48,233 nucleotides of DNA from Candidatus Competibacteraceae bacterium (GTDB lineage: Bacteria; Pseudomonadota; Gammaproteobacteria; Competibacterales; Competibacteraceae), in the NCBI GenBank assembly GCA_016790045.1, contig JAEUPW010000111.1:1-48233 (forward strand). The letters are read 5' to 3'. The translations under genes were made by a program, and so were the position numbers. Below the pieces are notes generated by a model that did not search any database, was not told where the DNA came from, and worked only from the letters and a program-made list of their open reading frames with translations. Shown here in pieces: positions 1-9,235 of this stretch (its first letter is position 1; each line of letters starts with the position of its first letter).

Positions 1-1
1 C

Positions 2-2077
2 AAGATCACCCCGGAAATGGCCAACGGCACGGCGGTCAACATCGTCACCATGGTGTTCGGCAACATGGGCAACGACTGCTCCACCGGCGTCGGCTTCACC
101 CGCGACCCCGGCACCGGCGAAAACGTGATGTACGGCGAATACCTGGTCAACGCTCAAGGCGAGGACGTGGTGGCCGGCATCCGCACCCCCAAGCCGGTCC
201 TGGAGATGAAGGAAGAAATGCCGGAGATGTTCCGGCAACTGGTCGAGCTGCGCAACAAGCTGGAAGGCCACTACCACGAAGTGCAGGATTACGAGTACAC
301 CATCGAAAAGGGCGTGCTCTACTGCCTGCAAACCCGCAACGGCAAGATGAACGCCGCCGCCATGGTCCGTAGCTCGGTCGAAATGGCGAAGGAAGGCTTG
401 ATCAGCCGCGATAAGGCGCTGCTGCGCATCGATCCCGAGTCGCTGGAACAGATGATGTTCCCGCAGCTCGACCCGAAACACAAGGCGGCTCCGGCCTCGC
501 AAGGCATGGGCGCGTCCCCCGGCGCGGCCTCCGGCAAGATCGTGTTCGACGCCGATACGGCGGTCAAGCGCGGGCGCGGCAACAACGAGAAGATTATCCT
601 GGTGCGCGAGGAAACCAAGCCGGAAGACATCCACGGCTTCTTCGCGGCCGTCGGTATCCTCACCAGCCGGGGCGGCAAGACCTCGCACGCGGCGGTGGTG
701 GCGCGCGGCATGGGCAAGCCCTGCGTGGTCGGCGCGGAAGACATCGACGTCAACGTCCACCAGCGCCAGGCGACTATCGGCGGCACCGTGTTGCACGAAG
801 GCGACGTGGTCACCATCGACGGCGGCTCCGGCCAAGTGTTCCTGGGCGAAATCCCCACCGTCGAACCGGAGTTCACCCCCGAACTGCGCACCCTGCTGAG
901 CTGGGCCGACGAAATCGCCACGCTCAAGGTCATGGCCAACGCCGACACCCCGGACGCCGCCCAGCGCGCTTCCAACTACGGCGCGATGGGCATCGGCCTG
1001 TGCCGCACCGAGCGCATGTTCAACGCCAAGGAGCGTCTCCCCATCGTGCTGGAGATGATCCTGGCCGAGACCACCGAAGACCGCGAGGCCGCCTTGGCCA
1101 AACTGCTGCCGATGCAGCGGAGCGACTTCAAGGAAATCCTGCGGGTCATGGCCCCGCGCCCGGTGACGATCCGCCTGCTCGACCCGCCAATCCACGAGTT
1201 CCTGCCCTCCGAGCAGACCTTGGTGGACGACATCGAGCACCTGCGCCACCTGCGCCAGACCGCCCAGGGCCTGGAGGCGATCAGCCAGCTTCTGGCGCAA
1301 GCCAACCCGAAAGCGGTCGAGCAGCTCGGCATTTTGAACGACAGCCATCTGGTCTCCGACGTGCTGGCCAAGAAGGAAGAGATCTTGCAGAAGGCCCGCG
1401 CCCTGCACGAGATCAACCCGATGCTGGGCCATCGCGGCGTCCGCCTCGGCCTGACCTATCCCGAAATCTACAAGATGCAGATTCGGGCGATCCTGGAAGC
1501 GGCGGCGGAGTGCATCCAGGAGAAGATCAACGTCCACCCGGAAATCATGGTGCCGCAAGTCTGCACCGTGGAAGAGCTGAAGCGGGTCAAGGCGCTGGTG
1601 GACGAGGTGCTGCCCCAAGTCGAGGCCAAATACGCGGTCAAGGTGCCTTTCGAGTTCGGCACCATGATGGAAGTGGTGCGAGCCTGCCTGCGCGCCGAGG
1701 AAATCGCCGGGGTGGCCGAGTTCTTCTCCTTCGGCACCAACGATCTCACCCAAGCCACCTTCTCGTTCTCCCGCGAGGACGCCGAGAACAAGTTCCTGCC
1801 GTTTTACAATTCGGCCGGCATCCTCAAGGACAACCCGTTCGAGGCGCTGGACACCACTGGCGTCGGCCAGTTGATGTCGTTCGCGGTCACCAACGGCCGC
1901 AAGACCCGCAACGGCCTCAAGGTCGGCATCTGCGGCGAGCAGGGCGGCCACCCGCGCTCGATGCGGTTCTGCCATTACGCCAATCTGACCTACGTGTCCT
2001 GCTCCTCGCCGCGCGTGCCGATCGCTCGCTTGGCGGCGGCGCACGCCAAGCTGCTGGAAGGAGACTACCAGCCTTGA
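2..2077 (+). CDS. ppdK: Pyruvate, phosphate dikinase (5' end outside window)
   Basis: Interconverts pyruvate, ATP and Pi with PEP, AMP and PPi in the cytoplasm. The reading frame is open from base 2, so the gene starts upstream; about 692 residues are visible against roughly 880-910 in the family, so the missing part is most of the N-terminal ATP-grasp domain. Visible are the swivelling phosphohistidine domain with GGKTSHAAVVARGMG (catalytic His codon 686-688, with the preceding Thr that regulatory proteins modify in other species) and the PEP/pyruvate TIM barrel with GLCRTERMF and the catalytic-Cys motif CGEQGGHP near the C-terminus. It ends in TGA and is followed by a hairpin terminator. 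The motifs distinguish it from PEP synthase and enzyme I; identification is secure. Confidence 0.97.
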   Translation, partial: KITPEMANGTAVNIVTMVFGNMGNDCSTGVGFTRDPGTGENVMYGEYLVNAQGEDVVAGIRTPKPVLEMKEEMPEMFRQLVELRNKLEGHYHEVQDYEYTIEKGVLYCLQTRNGKMNAAAMVRSSVEMAKEGLISRDKALLRIDPESLEQMMFPQLDPKHKAAPASQGMGASPGAASGKIVFDADTAVKRGRGNNEKIILVREETKPEDIHGFFAAVGILTSRGGKTSHAAVVARGMGKPCVVGAEDIDVNVHQRQATIGGTVLHEGDVVTIDGGSGQVFLGEIPTVEPEFTPELRTLLSWADEIATLKVMANADTPDAAQRASNYGAMGIGLCRTERMFNAKERLPIVLEMILAETTEDREAALAKLLPMQRSDFKEILRVMAPRPVTIRLLDPPIHEFLPSEQTLVDDIEHLRHLRQTAQGLEAISQLLAQANPKAVEQLGILNDSHLVSDVLAKKEEILQKARALHEINPMLGHRGVRLGLTYPEIYKMQIRAILEAAAECIQEKINVHPEIMVPQVCTVEELKRVKALVDEVLPQVEAKYAVKVPFEFGTMMEVVRACLRAEEIAGVAEFFSFGTNDLTQATFSFSREDAENKFLPFYNSAGILKDNPFEALDTTGVGQLMSFAVTNGRKTRNGLKVGICGEQGGHPRSMRFCHYANLTYVSCSSPRVPIARLAAAHAKLLEGDYQP

Positions 2078-2139
2078 CCCGGCCAGGCGCGGCGGCGCGC
2101 TCCACGCGCTGCTCGCGCCGTCGATAGGTCGCACCTTGA

Positions 2140-2166
2140 GGGCAGCTTCGGCTGCCCTTTTATAAT
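2140..2166 (+). terminator. Rho-independent terminator after ppdK
   Basis: A perfect 7-bp stem GGGCAGC/GCTGCCC (2140-2146 with 2151-2157) closes a TTCG tetraloop and is followed by TTTT and a further T-rich run. It lies 63 bases after the ppdK stop and ends that transcript. The rest of 2078-2345 shows no gene. Confidence 0.9.
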
Positions 2167-2345
2167 TTTTCCGATTGTTGCCTTGAAACCGGCTGTCGGG
2201 GCCGCTTCGCCGCACCGTTGAGGCGGTCTTGACCCTCTCGGGCGGCGTCGAACGAAAGCGGCCGGATTTGGACTAAGTGGGCGTGTTGCGGTAGAAGTTT
2301 CCTGGTTCCATCATCGTCGATCATTCCGGGCTAAGAGAGGTCCCC

Positions 2346-3194
2346 ATGCGTTGGAGAACAGGTAGAGAAAGCGATAATGTCGAAGACCGGCGGGGGATGC
2401 GGGGAGTGCCCGTCATCGCCGGAGGCGGCATCGGCACGGTGGTCATCGTGCTCCTCGCCATGTTCTTTGGCGTCGACCCAACCGCCATGTTGCAGAGCGC
2501 GGGACCGGGTGGGGTTTCGATGCAGCAGCAAGCGCCCGCCTCGCCGGAGCAGGACGAGAAAAGCCGGTTTGTCTCGGTGGTGCTGGCGGATACCGAAGAT
2601 ACGTGGCGCGCTTTGTTTAACCAGTTGGGCGGGACTTATCGCGAGCCCAAGCTGGTGTTGTTTTCCGGCATGGCGCAATCGGCCTGCGGCTACGCGCAAG
2701 CGGCGGTCGGCCCTTTTTATTGTCCGGCGGATCAAAAGGTTTATATCGACTTGGTGTTTTTCCAGGAGCTGCAAAACCGTTTTCGGGCGCCCGGCGAGTT
2801 CGCTCAAGCCTACGTCATCGCTCACGAGGTCGGCCATCACGTCCAAAATCTGATGGGGATTTCCGAGAAGGTTCAAGCCGCGCGCGCGCGTTTGAGCCCG
2901 GCGGACGCCAACGACTTGTCGGTGCGTTTGGAGCTTCAGGCGGACTGTTTCGCCGGAGTATGGGGCCATCACGCCCACAAAGCCCGCCAGATTTTGGAAG
3001 CGGGCGACATCGAGGCCGCCTTGAACGCGGCGTCCGCCATCGGCGACGACCGGATGCAAATGCAGTCCAGGGGTTATGTCGCGCCGGATTCGTTTACCCA
3101 CGGCAGCTCCGCGCAACGGGTGCGCTGGTTCAAGCGCGGCATCACCAGCGGCGATTTGCGCCAATGCGATGCCTTTAACGCCGCTCAGTTGTAG
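2346..3194 (+). CDS. ypfJ: Neutral zinc metallopeptidase, YpfJ family
   Basis: Predicted membrane-anchored zinc metallopeptidase of the YpfJ/KPN_02809 family; substrate unknown. The 282-residue protein has a short basic N-terminus, one hydrophobic segment at about residues 21-42 (VIAGGGIGTVVIVLLAMF), a low-complexity linker rich in Gln, Ala and Pro at about 50-70, then the peptidase domain. The zinc motif HEVGH is at 160-164 and a downstream LQADCFAG segment supplies the usual third ligand region. A purine-rich GAGAGG sits about 6 bases before the ATG. It stands alone between the ppdK terminator and kdsD. Family assignment is firm; physiological role is not known. Confidence 0.92.
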   Translation: MRWRTGRESDNVEDRRGMRGVPVIAGGGIGTVVIVLLAMFFGVDPTAMLQSAGPGGVSMQQQAPASPEQDEKSRFVSVVLADTEDTWRALFNQLGGTYREPKLVLFSGMAQSACGYAQAAVGPFYCPADQKVYIDLVFFQELQNRFRAPGEFAQAYVIAHEVGHHVQNLMGISEKVQAARARLSPADANDLSVRLELQADCFAGVWGHHAHKARQILEAGDIEAALNAASAIGDDRMQMQSRGYVAPDSFTHGSSAQRVRWFKRGITSGDLRQCDAFNAAQL

Positions 3195-3315
3195 TTTGGG
3201 CCTTGCTCGCGAAGACGGCGCGCTTTGAGCGCGCCGCCCTTTCCCGCAGCGCCGGCGGGGTGGTCCGGGCAAGGGAGCGACGGCCCTTCGCGCTGCACCG
3301 CCGGACGGGCATAGC

Positions 3316-3324
3316 TGGTACAAT
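3316..3324 (+). promoter_or_regulatory. Possible extended -10 promoter of kdsD
   Basis: TGGTACAAT fits the extended -10 pattern TGnTATAAT (hexamer TACAAT at 3319-3324); no good -35 is present. A start about 7 bases downstream (near 3331) would leave only a few untranslated bases before the ATG at 3335, which has no Shine-Dalgarno sequence. Inference from sequence only. Confidence 0.4.
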
Positions 3325-3334
3325 AGCGCCCGCC

Positions 3335-4312
3335 ATGCTCATCCATCCCGACAAGCTGAAAACCCTCGCCGAGCGCGTTTTAACCCTTGAAGCGGACGCC
3401 GTCGCCCGGCTCGTCGCGCGCGTCGACGAGGGCTTCGTGCGCGCCTGCCGCCTGATGCTGGAGTGCCAGGGCCGGATCGTGGTATTGGGGATCGGCAAGT
3501 CCGGCCACATCGGCGGCAAAATCGCCGCCACGCTGGCGAGCACCGGAACCCCGGCGTTTTTCGTCCATCCGGCCGAAGCCAATCACGGCGATCTCGGCAT
3601 GATCACCGACCGCGACGTGGTGCTGGCGCTGTCCAATTCCGGAGAAAGCGACGAGATCCTGACCCTGCTGCCGCTGATCAAGCGCCAGGGCGTGCCGCTG
3701 ATCGCGCTGACCGGCAATCCGGAATCCACCCTGGCCAAGGCCGGCGACGTGCACATCGACGTCAGCGTCCCGCAGGAAGCTTGCCCGCTGGGGCTGGCGC
3801 CGACCTCCAGCACCACGGCGCAACTGGCGATGGGCGACGCCCTGGCGGTGGCGCTGCTGGAGGCGCGCGGCTTTACCGCCGAAGATTTCGCCCGCTCCCA
3901 TCCGGGCGGCCGGCTGGGCCGGCGGTTGCTGCTGTTGCTGGACGAGGTGATGCACACCGGCGAGCAGATGCCGCGCAGCGCTCCCGGGGATTACTTGCGC
4001 GACGCCTTGCTGGAGATGAGCCGCAAGGGGTTGGGGACCACCGTCGTGGTGGATGCCGGGGACCGGGTGCTGGGCGTGTTCACCGACGGCGATTTGCGCC
4101 GGGCGCTGGATCGGCAGGTGGACGTGCATTCCGCCCGGGTCGCCGAGGTGATGACCCGCGAATGCAAGACCATCGCGCCCGGCACGCTGGCCGCCGAGGC
4201 GCTGCGGATGATGCAACAGCACAAGATCAACGCGCTGCCGGTGGTCGATCCCGAGGGACGCTTGATCGGCGTGCTCAACATGCACGATCTGTTGCGGGCC
4301 GGGGTGCTCTGA
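3335..4312 (+). CDS. kdsD: Arabinose-5-phosphate isomerase
   Basis: Isomerises ribulose 5-phosphate to arabinose 5-phosphate, the first step of Kdo synthesis for LPS. The chosen ATG gives 325 residues (E. coli KdsD 328). Residues about 35-185 form the SIS sugar-isomerase domain with GIGKSGHIGGK (52-62) and SNSGESDE (100-107); the conserved RSHPGGRLGRR at 188-197 carries His189, matching the essential active-site His of the family. Two CBS domains follow at about 205-265 and 272-325. An in-frame upstream extension to 3203 is open but has no family similarity, so it is excluded. It heads the kdsD-kdsC-lptCAB cluster; kdsC begins within ten bases of the stop. Confidence 0.96.
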   Translation: MLIHPDKLKTLAERVLTLEADAVARLVARVDEGFVRACRLMLECQGRIVVLGIGKSGHIGGKIAATLASTGTPAFFVHPAEANHGDLGMITDRDVVLALSNSGESDEILTLLPLIKRQGVPLIALTGNPESTLAKAGDVHIDVSVPQEACPLGLAPTSSTTAQLAMGDALAVALLEARGFTAEDFARSHPGGRLGRRLLLLLDEVMHTGEQMPRSAPGDYLRDALLEMSRKGLGTTVVVDAGDRVLGVFTDGDLRRALDRQVDVHSARVAEVMTRECKTIAPGTLAAEALRMMQQHKINALPVVDPEGRLIGVLNMHDLLRAGVL

Positions 4313-4321
4313 TTGCGGGCG

Positions 4322-4858
4322 ATGGAACCGTCAATGCGCGAGGTGTTGAGCAAAGCGGCCCTGATCCGGCTGGCGATCTTCGACGTGGACGGCGTGCTGA
4401 CCGACGGCCGGCTGTATTTCGGCAACGGTGGCGACGAATTCAAAGCCTTCCACATCCGCGACGGCCACGGCCTCAAAATGCTGCTGGAAGCCGGCGTGGA
4501 GGTGGCGGTGATTTCGGGCCGCAAGGCGGCTTCGGTGGAGCGCCGTTTGAGCGACCTCGGCGTCCGCCTGGCCTATCTGGGCGTGTCCGACAAGCGGGCG
4601 GCGCTGGCGGATCTGCAAGCGCGGCTCGGTCTTGGCCTCGAACAGATCGCTTTTACCGGGGATGACCTGATCGATCTGCCGGTGATGGTCCGGGTGGGCT
4701 TGGCCATCGCGGTGCGGGACGCCGATCCTTTCGTCGTCCGGCACGCCCATTGGCGGACCTCGAAACGCGGCGGTCGCGGCGCGGCGCGCGAAGTGTGCGA
4801 GCTGCTGCTGGAAGCGCGCGGGCAACTGGACGCCGCGCGCGCCCGCTATCTCGGATGA
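4322..4858 (+). CDS. kdsC: 3-deoxy-D-manno-octulosonate-8-phosphate phosphatase
   Basis: HAD-family phosphatase that releases Kdo from Kdo 8-phosphate. The 178-residue reading has the motif I sequence FDVDGVLTDGRLYF, with nucleophile Asp21 and acid/base Asp23, motif II ISGRKAASVERR, and motif IV GDDLIDLPVM. It lacks a cap domain, as expected for the tetrameric C0 subfamily (E. coli 188 residues). Start choice is uncertain: TTG at 4313 directly abuts the kdsD stop, and ATG at 4322 or 4334 are alternatives; none has a strong ribosome-binding site, so translational coupling to kdsD is likely. Its TGA overlaps the lptC ATG. Confidence 0.94.
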   Translation: MEPSMREVLSKAALIRLAIFDVDGVLTDGRLYFGNGGDEFKAFHIRDGHGLKMLLEAGVEVAVISGRKAASVERRLSDLGVRLAYLGVSDKRAALADLQARLGLGLEQIAFTGDDLIDLPVMVRVGLAIAVRDADPFVVRHAHWRTSKRGGRGAAREVCELLLEARGQLDAARARYLG

Positions 4859-5445
4859 CGCGGGAGCCGCTCCCGCTCCGGCGCTGGTTGGCTCTGGGCG
4901 GGTTGGTGCTGCTCGCGGGCTTGAGCTACGGCCTGTTGCGCTGGGTGGAAAATTCGATGCGGGAGGCGGTTCCGCCCGAGAGCCAAGACCCGATTTTGAT
5001 CATCGACCGCTTTCGCGCCGTGCGGATGAACGCGGCGGGCTTGCGGGAATACGTGGTCGAAGCGCCGCGCCTGACGCAGTTGCCCGGCCCGCTCGGCACC
5101 CGGATCGAGCGGCCGGTTCTGGATTGGTACCAACCGGATGGCGAGACGCGCGAATGGCGCTTGCAAGCCGAGCGCGGCTGGGTCGCCGCCGACCAAAAGA
5201 CGATCCGGCTGGAAGGGGCGGTGGTGATGACCCGCGCCGCCGACAGCGGCAAAACGCCGGTCGAGGTGACGACCCGCGACCTGCTCGTCCGACCTGGCGA
5301 GCGCTACGCCGAAACCGCCGCCCCGGCGCGCGCGGTCACCCCCGGCGGCGAACTCCGAGCCGTGGGCGTGCGCGCCTATCTGGACCGGGAACAATTGGAA
5401 CTGCTTTCCGAAGTACGAGGTCACTATGAACCATCGCCGCGCTAA
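4855..5445 (+). CDS. lptC: LPS export ABC transporter periplasmic protein LptC
   Basis: Bitopic inner-membrane member of the Lpt bridge that receives LPS from LptB2FG and passes it to LptA. 196 residues (E. coli 191). A single N-terminal membrane helix (about 12-30, WLALGGLVLLAGLSYGLL) precedes a periplasmic beta-jellyroll of the LptC/OstA type with alternating short strands. The ATG overlaps the kdsC stop as ATGA, which fixes the start; the longer open frame upstream is a shadow of kdsC. The 3' end overlaps lptA by 20 bases. Sequence identity in this family is low, so the call rests on length, topology and synteny. Confidence 0.93.
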   Translation: MTREPLPLRRWLALGGLVLLAGLSYGLLRWVENSMREAVPPESQDPILIIDRFRAVRMNAAGLREYVVEAPRLTQLPGPLGTRIERPVLDWYQPDGETREWRLQAERGWVAADQKTIRLEGAVVMTRAADSGKTPVEVTTRDLLVRPGERYAETAAPARAVTPGGELRAVGVRAYLDREQLELLSEVRGHYEPSPR

Positions 5446-5956
5446 GCGGGCGTTTCTGGCCGTCGCCGCGCTGGCCGCGCCCCTGGCCCTCGCCTTGCCC
5501 GAAGACCGCAGCCAGCCGATCCGCCTGGAAGCCGGACGCGGGCAACTCGATCAAAAATCCGGCGTCAGCGTCTACGAGGGCAACGTGGTCATCAGCCAGG
5601 GATCGATGCGCCTGACCGCCGATGCCGCCACCATCCACGTCAAGGACAACAACTTCCAGCGGATGGACGCCACCGGCAATCCCGCCACCTTGCGCTACCA
5701 GCCGGCGGCCGACAAGCCTGAAATTCAGGGCGCGAGCAAGCGGGTCGAGTACGATGTCGAGAGCGGCAAGGTGGTCCTCACCGGCGCGGTGCGGGTGGTT
5801 CAGGGGCAAGACACCTTCAGCGGCGAGCGCCTGGAATACGATCTCAAAGACGACGTGATCCGGGCCAAAGGCGCCGGTCAAAACGGCCGCATCCAATTCA
5901 CCATCCAGCCCGCCAACAAAGCGCCATCCCCCGCTGCGGCCGCCAAAAAGCCCTAG
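5426..5956 (+). CDS. lptA: LPS transport periplasmic protein LptA
   Basis: Periplasmic bridge protein that carries LPS from LptC to LptDE. 176 residues with a cleavable signal peptide (basic MNHRRAKR, then hydrophobic [14 protein letters not shown], cleavage predicted near 22-24). The mature part is the OstA-like beta domain containing [25 protein letters not shown] strands and an Ala/Pro/Lys-rich tail. GAGG lies 5 bases before the ATG, inside lptC. lptB starts two bases after the stop. Length matches the E. coli protein (185). Confidence 0.94.
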   Translation: MNHRRAKRAFLAVAALAAPLALALPEDRSQPIRLEAGRGQLDQKSGVSVYEGNVVISQGSMRLTADAATIHVKDNNFQRMDATGNPATLRYQPAADKPEIQGASKRVEYDVESGKVVLTGAVRVVQGQDTFSGERLEYDLKDDVIRAKGAGQNGRIQFTIQPANKAPSPAAAAKKP

Positions 5957-5958
5957 CG

Positions 5959-6684
<726 letters not shown>

Positions 6685-6794
6685 TCCTGGGGAGCCGGCG
6701 GACGAGCGGGCGGTCTTTTTCGCCGCGGCCGTCCAAAACCGGCTAGGATTAACGCTAGCTCGGGTGGTTTAGAGTGCGCTTAGATTGAAGGATT

Positions 6795-8261
6795 ATGAGA
6801 CCGTCATTTCAGCAGACGCTACGTCAGACCCAGCAACTGACCATGACCCCGCAGTTGCAGCAGGCGATTCGCCTGTTACAGCTGTCCAGCCTGGATCTCG
6901 AAGCCGAAGTGCAGGCGATCCTCGACTCCAATTTGATGCTGGAACGGACCGACGAGCCGCAGGAGCTGCCGGTGTTGCCGGAAACCCTGGCGGCGCAAGC
7001 GGCGGCCGACGCCGGCCCCGAAACCGAAATCGACGGGACGGCGAGCACCTTGCCGGACGAGCTGCCGGTGGATAGCGCCTGGGAAGATATCTACGAACCG
7101 TCCGATGGCGCGACCAGCTATTCGCGGGGCGAGGAAGAAGACTGGGATTTGTACGAGCGCTACGCGGGCGACGGCGAATCCCTGCGCGATTATCTCTACT
7201 GGCAGATGCGGCTGACGCCGTTTGACGAGCGCGATCTGGCCATCGCCACCGCCATCATCGACGCGATCAACGAGGCCGGCTATCTCACGCTGTCGCTGGA
7301 CGATCTCTGCGAGGGCTTGCGGGAAGAATACGCGCTGACCCCGGCCGACATCGAGCCGGTGCTGAAGCTGGTCCAGCATTTCGACCCCCAGGGCGTGGGC
7401 GCGCGCACGCCAGCGGAATGCCTGTTGCTGCAACTGGAAGCGCTGCCGCGCGAGACGCCGTGGCTCGGCGAGGCCCGCCGCCTGGTCGAATTGCACCTGG
7501 AGCTGCTGGCGGATCGCGACTTCAACGGTCTGATGCGCCGGCTCAAGGTTTCGCGCGAGGATTTGCAGGGGATCGTCGCCCTCATCCAATCCCTGAACCC
7601 GCACCCGGGCGAGCGGGTGTCCAACAGCGCGCCGCAATACATCGTGCCGGACGTGCTGGTGTCTCGCAACCGCAAAACCTGGCGGGTCGAACTCAATCCC
7701 GAAAGCACGCCTAAGCTGCGGATCAACGCCCGCTACGCCGCCCTGACCCGCCAGGCCGGCCACAACGGCGACGCGGCCTATCTCAAAAACCATCTGCAAG
7801 AGGCGCGCTGGTTTCTGAAAAGCCTGCAAAACCGCAACGAGACGCTGCTCAAGGTGGCCACCAGCATCGTCGAGCGCCAGCGGGACTTTTTGGAGCGGGG
7901 CGACGAGTTCATGAAACCGCTCATCCTGCGCGACATCGCCGAGGAGCTGAGCATGCACGAATCGACCATCTCGCGCGTGACCACGCAAAAATACATGTAC
8001 ACGCCGCGCGGCATCTACGAATTGAAATTTTTCTTTTCCAGCCACGTGGGCACCAGCGACGGCGGCGAATGTTCCTCCACCGCCATCCGCGCCATGATCC
8101 GCAAGCTGATTCAGACCGAGGAACCCGGCAAGCCGCTCAGCGATGACAAAATCGCCAAACTGCTCGACGAGGAGGGCATTCAGGTGGCGCGCCGGACCGT
8201 GGCAAAATACCGGGAGGCGATGTCCATCCCGTCGTCCTCCGACCGCAAACGCCTCGTCTGA
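6795..8261 (+). CDS. rpoN: RNA polymerase sigma-54 factor
   Basis: Alternative sigma factor recognising -24/-12 promoters, dependent on AAA+ activators. 488 residues (E. coli 477). Region I is the Gln/Leu-rich N-terminus (about 1-50, QTLRQTQQLTMTPQLQQAIR), region II is acidic (about 50-125), the core-binding and HTH domains follow, and the RpoN box ARRTVAKYRE is present intact near residue 466. GAAGGA lies very close to the ATG (gap about 2). It sits 110 bases after lptB with no evident terminator, and upstream of hpf and the PTS genes, which are the usual partners. Confidence 0.98.
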   Translation: MRPSFQQTLRQTQQLTMTPQLQQAIRLLQLSSLDLEAEVQAILDSNLMLERTDEPQELPVLPETLAAQAAADAGPETEIDGTASTLPDELPVDSAWEDIYEPSDGATSYSRGEEEDWDLYERYAGDGESLRDYLYWQMRLTPFDERDLAIATAIIDAINEAGYLTLSLDDLCEGLREEYALTPADIEPVLKLVQHFDPQGVGARTPAECLLLQLEALPRETPWLGEARRLVELHLELLADRDFNGLMRRLKVSREDLQGIVALIQSLNPHPGERVSNSAPQYIVPDVLVSRNRKTWRVELNPESTPKLRINARYAALTRQAGHNGDAAYLKNHLQEARWFLKSLQNRNETLLKVATSIVERQRDFLERGDEFMKPLILRDIAEELSMHESTISRVTTQKYMYTPRGIYELKFFFSSHVGTSDGGECSSTAIRAMIRKLIQTEEPGKPLSDDKIAKLLDEEGIQVARRTVAKYREAMSIPSSSDRKRLV

Positions 8262-8423
8262 GCGGATGAGGAGCCATGCCCCGCGAGGGCTTATCACCGG
8301 CAGGGTCCGGGCCGGATCGGCCGTTTTCGACCGCTTCAAACCGGCGCGGCGGTTTCCGCCGGGCATCGGGGCCGACCGCTTCACGACCCTCAAAGCAGAC
8401 TGGCCAGCCAGGAGTCCATAGCC

Positions 8424-8747
8424 ATGCAAATTAAATTGAGCGGACATCATGTGGAAATCACGCAAGCGCTCCACGATTACGTCCACGACAAACTGGAGCG
8501 GATCGAGCGGCATTTCGACAACGTGACCAGCGCTCAGATCATTCTCAGTGTCGAAAAATTGAACCAAAAGGCTGAAGCGACCATCCATGTGGCCGGTAAC
8601 GAGCTTTTCGCCGACGCGGTGGACGAGGATATGTACGCCGCGCTCGATGCCCTGATCGACAAGATCGACCGTCAAATCAAAAAACACAAAGAGAAACTGA
8701 CGGACAAGCATCGCGGCGAAAAGGCGCGAAGTTATCCCGAGCCTTAG
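8424..8747 (+). CDS. hpf: Ribosome hibernation-promoting factor (short form)
   Basis: Binds the 30S decoding region in stationary phase and promotes 100S dimers or inactivates 70S ribosomes. The 107-residue protein has only the S30AE/YfiA domain (MQIKLSGHHVEITQAL start, DNVTSAQIILSV strand, VDEDMYAALDALIDKIDRQIKKHK helix) and a short charged tail, so it is the short HPF rather than the long dimerising form. AGGAG ends about 9 bases before the ATG. The 162 bases between rpoN and this gene hold no other gene. Confidence 0.95.
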   Translation: MQIKLSGHHVEITQALHDYVHDKLERIERHFDNVTSAQIILSVEKLNQKAEATIHVAGNELFADAVDEDMYAALDALIDKIDRQIKKHKEKLTDKHRGEKARSYPEP

Positions 8748-8761
8748 ACCGAGGGACGCCG

Positions 8762-9235
8762 ATGGATATCACTGACCTGATTGGCGGCGAACGGGTGGTT
8801 TGCGACCGCGAGGTCGCGAGCAAGAAGCGAGCCCTCGAGGTCTTGAGCGAGCTGCTGGCGACCGGCCAGGCGGGTTTGGCCGCCCGGCCGATCTTCGACA
8901 GCCTGATCGGGCGCGAGCGCTTGGGCAGCACGGGCCTGGGCCACGGCGTGGCCTTGCCGCACGGCCGGTTCCAGCAGAGCGAACGGGCCATCGGCGCCTT
9001 CGTCAAGTTGAAAAAGGGCGTGGATTTCGACGCCATCGACCGCCAGCCGGTGGATTTGATCTTCGGCCTGCTGGTGCCGGACCACTATACCGACGAGCAT
9101 CTCAAAATCCTCGCTTATCTGGCCGAAATGTTCAGCGACCGGGATTTCTGCCGGCAATTGCGCGAAGCCGCTTCGGACCGGGCGCTGTTCCAACTGATCG
9201 AGGACTGGAAGCCCAAGGCGATCGACCTGCCATGA
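8762..9235 (+). CDS. ptsN: PTS IIA-like nitrogen-regulatory protein
   Basis: EIIA(Ntr), the phosphorylated end of the nitrogen PTS, which in relatives regulates potassium transport and other processes by protein-protein contact rather than sugar uptake. 157 residues with the PTS EIIA type-2 fold; the phosphorylated histidine is His67 in GHGVALPHGR (E. coli His73). No EIIB or EIIC domain follows. It begins 14 bases after hpf and its TGA overlaps the hprK ATG, indicating one operon with hprK, rapZ, ptsH and ptsI. Confidence 0.96.
   Translation: MDITDLIGGERVVCDREVASKKRALEVLSELLATGQAGLAARPIFDSLIGRERLGSTGLGHGVALPHGRFQQSERAIGAFVKLKKGVDFDAIDRQPVDLIFGLLVPDHYTDEHLKILAYLAEMFSDRDFCRQLREAASDRALFQLIEDWKPKAIDLP

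Noticed and set aside
1000..2127. 375-codon plus-strand frame inside ppdK
   Set aside because: Arg/Pro/Gly-rich shadow in another frame of ppdK with no ribosome-binding site.
6876..8711. 611-codon open frame antisense to rpoN and hpf, and similar long minus-strand frames (for example 40645-43224)
   Set aside because: High GC at third positions opens antisense frames. The translations are low-complexity His/Gln/Arg/Gly-rich, have no domain signatures, and cover well-identified genes on the other strand.
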